A DNA stretch of 64,000 nt from Cryptomeria japonica (lineage: Eukaryota > Streptophyta > Pinopsida > Cupressales > Cupressaceae). The DNA lies in contig NC_081408.1 in NCBI RefSeq assembly GCF_030272615.1, positions 615,906,476-615,970,475 of the forward strand, read 5' to 3'. Each line of letters begins with the position of its first letter. The stretch's first letter is position 1. The notes under the pieces were generated by a model. That model did no database searches. It was not told where the DNA came from and saw nothing but the letters and a program-made list of their open reading frames with translations. Below, one piece after another: positions 58,944-64,000 of this stretch. Made by a program: the position numbers and the translations under genes.

Positions 58944-60377
58944 CCATCCATAATAAACTTACCCATTCCCATCATGGCTTTTTATTGATCTACCTAAGAT
59001 TGGTTAGCCATTCATAATAATCCCTCCTTTTCACCCCTTTCCATCCATAATAAATCAACTCCTATCTTTGGCTAAGGCAAATCCTAAGTCTAGTGATGGG
59101 TGTGGAACTAAGAGCATCACACATTTCGAGGAGTATAGTTTCTTCCAGTTTTCTTCAGTCTATCTATGCACAATCCACAATAAAGCAACACTTGCATTAC
59201 AAATCCACAATAAAGTTTCATCTTCTCCGCAATAAAGTAGCAGTTTCCTGGATTAAGTCAATAACAGATGAGATGTAAACAATAGCAATTGGCTTCAACA
59301 AATCAAATCTTTCAACACTCAGACATCATTATGGTTCAGTGCTATCTATCCTTTTGTGAAAGTAAACATTGTGACCATAATCAAATAGACTTATACAAGT
59401 GACAAGAGACACTAAACTTGAGGACTACAGTTAATGTTGGTGTCGAGTCTTGGTTTTCTTTTGATTTTATCTTTTTTGGTGACATGTCTTTTATCTTTTC
59501 CAAGATGTCTCTGACTAGAGATTCTATCTCCAGGATGTTTTTGACTAGAAAGGTGAGGATGGGATATATTCACCTATTATTTTGTTGTCTGTGGATTGTC
59601 TCCTAGTAATGTTATGACTTGTCCAAGGATATGAGGACACTGTGAGTCTAGTATGAACTAGGGAATTCTTTGTTTGCAACTGTCTGATCTCCATGCAAAT
59701 GGGTACAATGACTTTCTGGGTCAAACCTATATCTGGATTGTCATAACCTATTTTCCATAATAAAGCTCAATGATGATAATAGCACAAGAAGCTCTTTCAC
59801 TTCCATATCTTCTATCTTCCATCCCCCTTTCTTGATTGACCTCCATCATCCTTCTTGAGTCTATGTAGCCTACTATCACATGATTGAGTATAATGACATG
59901 CCAAAAATATTTGCATTTCATATAGTTTGCACCTGCATTACCACATATTAGCATTTAATACATACATATAGATATCACAATTGCATCACATCCTGCACAC
60001 AACATAGGTTAGCACATTTTACAATCTCATCATGTAAATAATTATTTGTGTTATAATATTCATCGACATTTCATAAATTCACATTTGCATCATGCATGAC
60101 ATATAAACCCAGAAAAAGAACAAACATATTGCATTTCATCATGTATATATATTTGCATCCATATCATAAGCATCATAGATACATGTATCTCATAAGCATC
60201 ACATAGGTACACATGCATATAGTTGCCACAAGGATGAATCATCTCATATATATATCAAAATCATAAGTGTCATGATACAATGATGTCAAAATACATATGG
60301 CTACAAAATCAGCTGAAGGTGTCTACATCATCATACAAAAATGGTACAAAAATTGATACATAGGGAGCCCTCTAAGG
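58944..60377 (+). other. Gypsy 3' noncoding region with AATAAA cluster
   Basis: Six AATAAA hexamers (58952, 59049, 59179, 59209, 59231, 59759) each follow TCC(A/G)(C/T), and some lie in longer phrases such as AATCCACAATAAAG. These could be poly(A) signals for the sense transcript, placed before the convergent antisense gene. 59930-60330 is rich in CATTTGCAT-like phrases. No coding sequence is seen on either strand. Confidence 0.5.
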
Positions 60378-62165
60378 CTATGATGAACTCCCTCCCTCGG
60401 AGCCAGCTGGCCTTAAAGGAGTCTGGGCCCTAGAATTCTTCACCCCAAGATCATCTCTCCTGCCCCCTCTATCTGGTGGTGGCGGAGGACCCATGACCCC
60501 ACCACTAGACACATGTCTCCTATCTCTCCCTCGAGTGGTCGTTATAGTCCGCGATGGTCTCCGGAAGCTCCTAGCCCGTTGATCTGGTGACACAAATCCA
60601 TAATACAGGTCTCTCCAGTATGCTATCTTCTCCCCTGCTGATAGAACATAGGCATATTTGGCCCCTGTGTCCTTTGTTGCATGCCTACCTGCCCTTAGTA
60701 CTGCATCAGCCTCTATGTAGCATTGAATAGCCTGATCTCTCTCTTTCTCAGTGTCCCCCAGCTGTCTCCTGAGCCTAGCCCCATCCCTCTCTAGATCCTA
60801 GATCTCATCTGCATGTCCCTGGAAAATCTCTCTCAAGGATAGTAGCTCATCTTCCTCCTCTCCTCCCTGCTCCCCCTATCCCTATGGCTACTCCTATCCC
60901 TATCCCTGTCCCTGTCTCTGTACCTTTCTGGGAACCTATGTTGTTGGCACCTTTAAAGGCAATCCACCTCTACCCCTAAGTACATGCACCTATCTCTCCT
61001 CTCCTCCATCTCTCCTTTGAGCCACTCTCCTCTTTGCTACTGCACCTCACCTCCACCGTCAGCCTCTGCCTCCACCATCCCCTCCATCACCCTTTATCGG
61101 CTCCCCTGGATCCATCAGTCATGAAAATGGATATTCTACCCAATATGCACTATACTCCACATCCTCCACATTTGCCCATATATCTCAAGGCATGAGAACC
61201 ATCTCTAGCATCTGTGTCACTACCTAATCATAAGACAATAATGAACCTAAATGCACCTGATCCCTCGTTGTCTGTGCATACATCCCTAAACCCCGTGGCA
61301 TCCATTGTATCTTGTCTAACTACCTACATACTCTATCTATCAACTGCCACTCAATAACATATGGTGTCCTCCTGATCAGATACGTACTCCTGAACACATA
61401 TGGCAGCTCCACTGCATCATCCTCCCACTCCTCACAGTCTCAATAAGGCCTCCATATCACACTATCTATCTCATCAATCACTCGATGCCAATACTCTAGC
61501 CTCCCAATCTGTGGCTAAAAAGTAATCATATCATACAAATGTACATAACTGCACCCATGTCCCCTACCTCTAAAGTGTATCGGTCATGTAACCGGAAGAT
61601 TCTCATATGCCCATACCTGCAATAATGTCACTCCACACCCTAATCATGTTGATCCATGATATACAAACTAATGCAGCTCATAATACAAGTGTGCTAGTAG
61701 GCACGGCCCCCATGCAAACCTGGTGTGCTCTGTTACCAATGTCTCCAAAGTCCTCCCCCATCCCACAACCAACCCTCGTGTCACCCTATCTGGACATAGG
61801 AACCTGCTAATCACTCCTGCTAGCACCGTCAGTAGAGCCAATCCTATAGTTGTCATAGTATCCCAAGCCACATGTCCTGCCCTCATTTCCAATCTTGGAT
61901 CTTGGAACACTTGTCTCAATGCATCTTAATCTCCCTCTCGATCGTATGGAACCAACTCCCATTGATTGGTATCTGTCGTATCCTGTATACATCCTCTAAG
62001 GTGGCTATCATCTCACCCATTAGAAAATGAAACATGCATGTCTCTGAGTTCCTTCTCTCAACTAATGTAGTCACCAATCCCATGTTTGCCTGAAACTCAG
62101 GCATATACATAATATATCATAATCCCATGGCCTCAAGTGTTGCTCTATCCTCAAATGGCAGCTCT
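60378..62165 (-). pseudogene. Antisense plant mobile domain (PMD/MAIN-like) pseudogene
   Basis: Minus strand, opposite to the gypsy element. Near the N-terminus MYMPEFQANMGLV and TLVERRNSETCMFHF are followed by LMGEMIATLEDVYRIRQIPI, the hallmark of the plant mobile domain (PF10536) of MAIN/MAIL proteins. After a frameshift come DALRQVFQDPRLEMRAGHV-type sequence, GLALLTVLAGVISRFLCPD, CGVTLLQVWAYENLP-like and IDRVCR-like phrases, broken by many stops. The C-terminal part (60850-60378) is Arg/Glu-rich coiled coil (RRQLGDTEKERDQAIQ) then a Pro/Arg/Gly-rich tail ending at 60378. The true start is uncertain; the frame can be followed upstream of 62110 past a TGA to at least 62140. Host PMD proteins are nuclear silencing and development factors; here it is an element-borne passenger. 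Confidence 0.75.
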
Positions 62166-62261
62166 ACTCATAATCCCTGAGTCAAAGGGAATCTCTCTCA
62201 TGACTCCAGCATAGGTAGGTCCTCCTATAGTCAATCAAATCAACGGTGTCAATCCTAGTAG

Positions 62262-62712
62262 TACTCCTTGTTCATCACAAAGTGTTGCTCTTTTATCCTA
62301 GTGCTTATATCTATCATATGGCACTCTATACTAGTGGTACTCCTTGTTCATCACAAAGTGCTTCTTCTTTTTTTATCTTTTAGGGAACCTACCTGAGTGT
62401 GTCCTCTTAAATAGCTTATCACAGAATTGTCAATTTCAGCGTAATCCAATTGACAATGTATGTTCTATCACAGAATTGTCAATTTCTTTATTACTCCCTG
62501 TTCATCACAAAGTGCCTCTCTTTATCCTATCATAGGGCCTTTGCTTGAGTGTATCCTCTTGAGTAGTTTCCTGATTGGCAACGTATGTTCTATCATAGAA
62601 TTGTCAATCCTAGCCTTATCTATTATCCTAGTCTTCCCTAGAGGACCTGCTAGTTGAGTGTATCCTCTCAGCATCTTATCCAATCGATAGCATATGTTTA
62701 TCACAGAACTCT
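62262..62712 (-). repeat. Diverged tandem repeats upstream of PMD pseudogene
   Basis: The phrase TCCTTGTTCATCACAAAGTG starts near 62266, 62341 and (as TCCCTGTTCATCAC) 62495. The companion phrase 'gagtgtRtcctct...tatcacag' occurs three times (62395, 62550, 62655). Units are ~75-155 bp. It is noncoding, between the array and the PMD frame. Confidence 0.7.
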
Positions 62713-62728
62713 CGATTCGACCTTGAAG

Positions 62729-62957
62729 ACATAAACGCGCATTTATGACACAAACATGTTTACACACTTCACAAACATTTTTGCATTTCACAGACGTGCC
62801 TCTGTTCTGCATAGACGTGCTTGCCTTGCATAGACATTCCTACATTTCCCAAACACGCTCGCATTTGACATAGACGCTTTTCCAACCATAGATGTGTTTC
62901 TACTCAACACAGACGTGCCTAACCTACCCAGACGTGCATGTCACCAACACGGACGCG
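62729..62957 (-). repeat. Phased CACGTCTGTG array, antisense leader
   Basis: Twelve copies of CACAGACGTG (minus: CACGTCTGTG). The GACG core or equivalent starts at 62734, 62753, 62774, 62793, 62814, 62833, 62852, 62873, 62891, 62912, 62931 and 62952: intervals 19, 21, 19, 21, 19, 19, 21, 18, 21, 19, 21. The ~10-bp spacers are unrelated pyrimidine-rich sequences. It is the motif of the sense leader (23891-24110), in the opposite orientation, and lies upstream of the PMD pseudogene. Confidence 0.92.
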
Positions 62958-63227
62958 CCTTCCCATCTTTTGACCCACTTGACATTTTTTTTGGACCTAC
63001 CTAATGCACATTTATTGCCCTACCTAACATGCATTTATGACAACAATTAATGCAACAAGGTACAAGGAGGTTTTATGGTACTCACCAGCTCTCCTGCATC
63101 TGTTGGCCTCTAATATTGGCGAATGCAATCGAATCTATGCACCAATTCCATCACTATTGACTACTCTCCGTACTCCGATCTCTTAGGTGTGTAGATGACA
63201 ATGAGTTTGTTTTCCCTTGTAGTCTAT

Positions 63228-63236
63228 CTTATAAAC
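63228..63236 (-). promoter_or_regulatory. TATA-like box of the antisense unit
   Basis: The minus strand reads GTTTATAAG. It lies ~270 bp upstream of the antisense array and ~1.1 kb upstream of the PMD frame, a layout like that of the sense LTR promoter and leader. Assignment is inferred from position only. Confidence 0.35.
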
Positions 63237-63463
63237 TACCCTAGCCCTAGTTTCCCACATCAGTCTTCTTTATCCCGTGACTCTATCACTCTATCCTATC
63301 TGGTCAGCCCTTTCTTGCCTTTCTTTCTTATCGAGAGATTGTCTGCGATCTTTTCAGACATTTTCATCTGATCTCTCAAGGGGGTATATCATTCCCATCT
63401 TGGGACAACTTTATATCAGTTTATCTTATCTTCTTTGAAACAACACAACAAGTTGCATTGTCT

Positions 63464-63478
63464 CAAAGAGGGGCAAAA
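63464..63478 (+). other. Polypurine tract of the large gypsy element
   Basis: CAAAGAGGGGCAAAA ends at the base before the 3' LTR start. Confidence 0.85.
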
Positions 63479-64000
63479 TGTAGAAACCTAAAATTGTCCT
63501 GTCTATTTAAATAAATATTTTTATTTATTTAATTATTTAAGCCTAATTATTCTATTAATTAGATAAATATTTATTTAATTAATTAATTCATTTATCCTCT
63601 TCTAGCCTTTTTCCTCATTTAAATAAATACTTTTATTTATTTAATTGATCCCATTTCCCATTTCCTCTATTAATTAAATAAATCTTTATTTATTTATTTA
63701 ATTCATTAACCTTATCTACCCATGATACATGTCATTCATATCTTAATTCCTACACTACCTACCCTCTTATTATTATTTTTATTTCTTCTACCTACCCTCT
63801 AATCCTAGTTGACCATTTATCTTTTAAACCTCTTAATCTTATCCCTCCATTTCCTATAGTGTCTTCTATATAAGAGGATACTTCCTTCATTATCAACCCT
63901 CAACTACGCATTCAAACTTTCATATGCAATCAAGCCTACTTGCAACCACATTTATGTTCTTTGTTTAGTTCTTGTGCACACATAAAATTTGAGAGCAAAT
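63479..64000 (+). repeat. 3' LTR of the large gypsy element, cut by window end
   Basis: The first 522 bp, colinear with 23000-23520 (TGTAGAAACCTAAAATTGTC..., TATATAAG near 63868, CAACTACGCATTCAAAC). About 215 bp of the LTR and the right target duplication lie outside. Confidence 0.92.

Larger units (their letters stand above)
23000..64000 (+). mobile_element. Large gypsy element exploded by nested insertions
   Basis: The 5' LTR (23000-23736) is followed by a primer-binding site; the polypurine tract and 3' LTR start are at 63464-63479, and the 3' LTR runs off the window. In order the element holds: leader with motif arrays, gag (25977-26827 continued at 33495), protease, a short pol-less stretch, integrase C-terminus (to 43873), 3' noncoding region, antisense PMD pseudogene, tandem repeats, antisense-leader array, polypurine tract. 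Three copia elements interrupt it: one in gag, one between protease and integrase remnant, one in the 3' noncoding region. Subtracting them leaves about 12.6 kb. RT, RNase H and the integrase core are missing on both sides of copia-2, so the element was probably already non-autonomous. Confidence 0.88.

Noticed and set aside
62729-62957. CRISPR-like appearance (short repeats with unique spacers)
   Set aside because: Repeat (~10 bp) and spacer (~10 bp) are far too short, there are no cas genes, and the context is a plant retrotransposon.

Overview
The window looks like a stretch of a very large seed-plant nuclear genome, most plausibly a gymnosperm/conifer. I infer this from AT-rich DNA without any recognisable host gene, long LTR retrotransposons nested in one another, plant-type copia, gypsy and L1 proteins, and a plant-mobile-domain pseudogene. 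Nothing here is bacterial or organellar. I see no tRNA, rRNA or CRISPR, and no intact cellular gene.

Left part: 1-2912 is old sequence with an LTR-like relic. 2913-12261 is a minus-strand gypsy-type element with ~1.02 kb LTRs, a primer-binding site, a polypurine tract, a long repeat-filled interior and no pol (LARD-like). A gypsy gag scrap lies at 12801-12978. 13403-16270 is an internally deleted gypsy-type element bounded by GAAAG duplications. 16276-22999 is old, decayed DNA with LTR relics and a direct duplication of ~0.7 kb.

Right part: from 23000 to beyond the window end there is one gypsy element (5' LTR 23000-23736; 3' LTR starts 63479 and is cut by the window). It is exploded by three copia insertions with recognisable target duplications: copia-1 (26833-33489, GGGAT), copia-2 (36102-43324, minus strand, AGTT[A/C]) and copia-3 (44201-58943, CCATC). 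The 3' LTR of copia-3 is itself split by an 8.0-kb L1-type LINE on the minus strand (50816-58820, 14-bp duplication). Without the insertions the gypsy element would be about 12.6 kb. It keeps gag, protease and the integrase C-terminus, but RT, RNase H and the integrase core are absent. Near its 3' end it carries an antisense plant-mobile-domain (PMD) pseudogene with its own TATA-like box and leader.

Most noteworthy: (1) the 5' leaders of both large gypsy-type elements hold arrays of a ~10-bp motif at ~20-22 bp intervals with mostly unconserved spacers. The motif is RCGTCTRTGT in the 23-64 kb element and TCGTACGACA in the 3-12 kb element. The first motif recurs in opposite orientation, 12 copies at almost exactly 20 bp, in the leader of the antisense PMD unit. 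(2) Three different retroelements each carry an extra non-replication ORF: copia-1 ORF2, LINE ORF3 and the gypsy antisense PMD gene. (3) Nearly all nonsense mutations look like C-to-T changes at CAG, CAA or CGA codons, a methylation-decay pattern. All proteins are broken to some degree.
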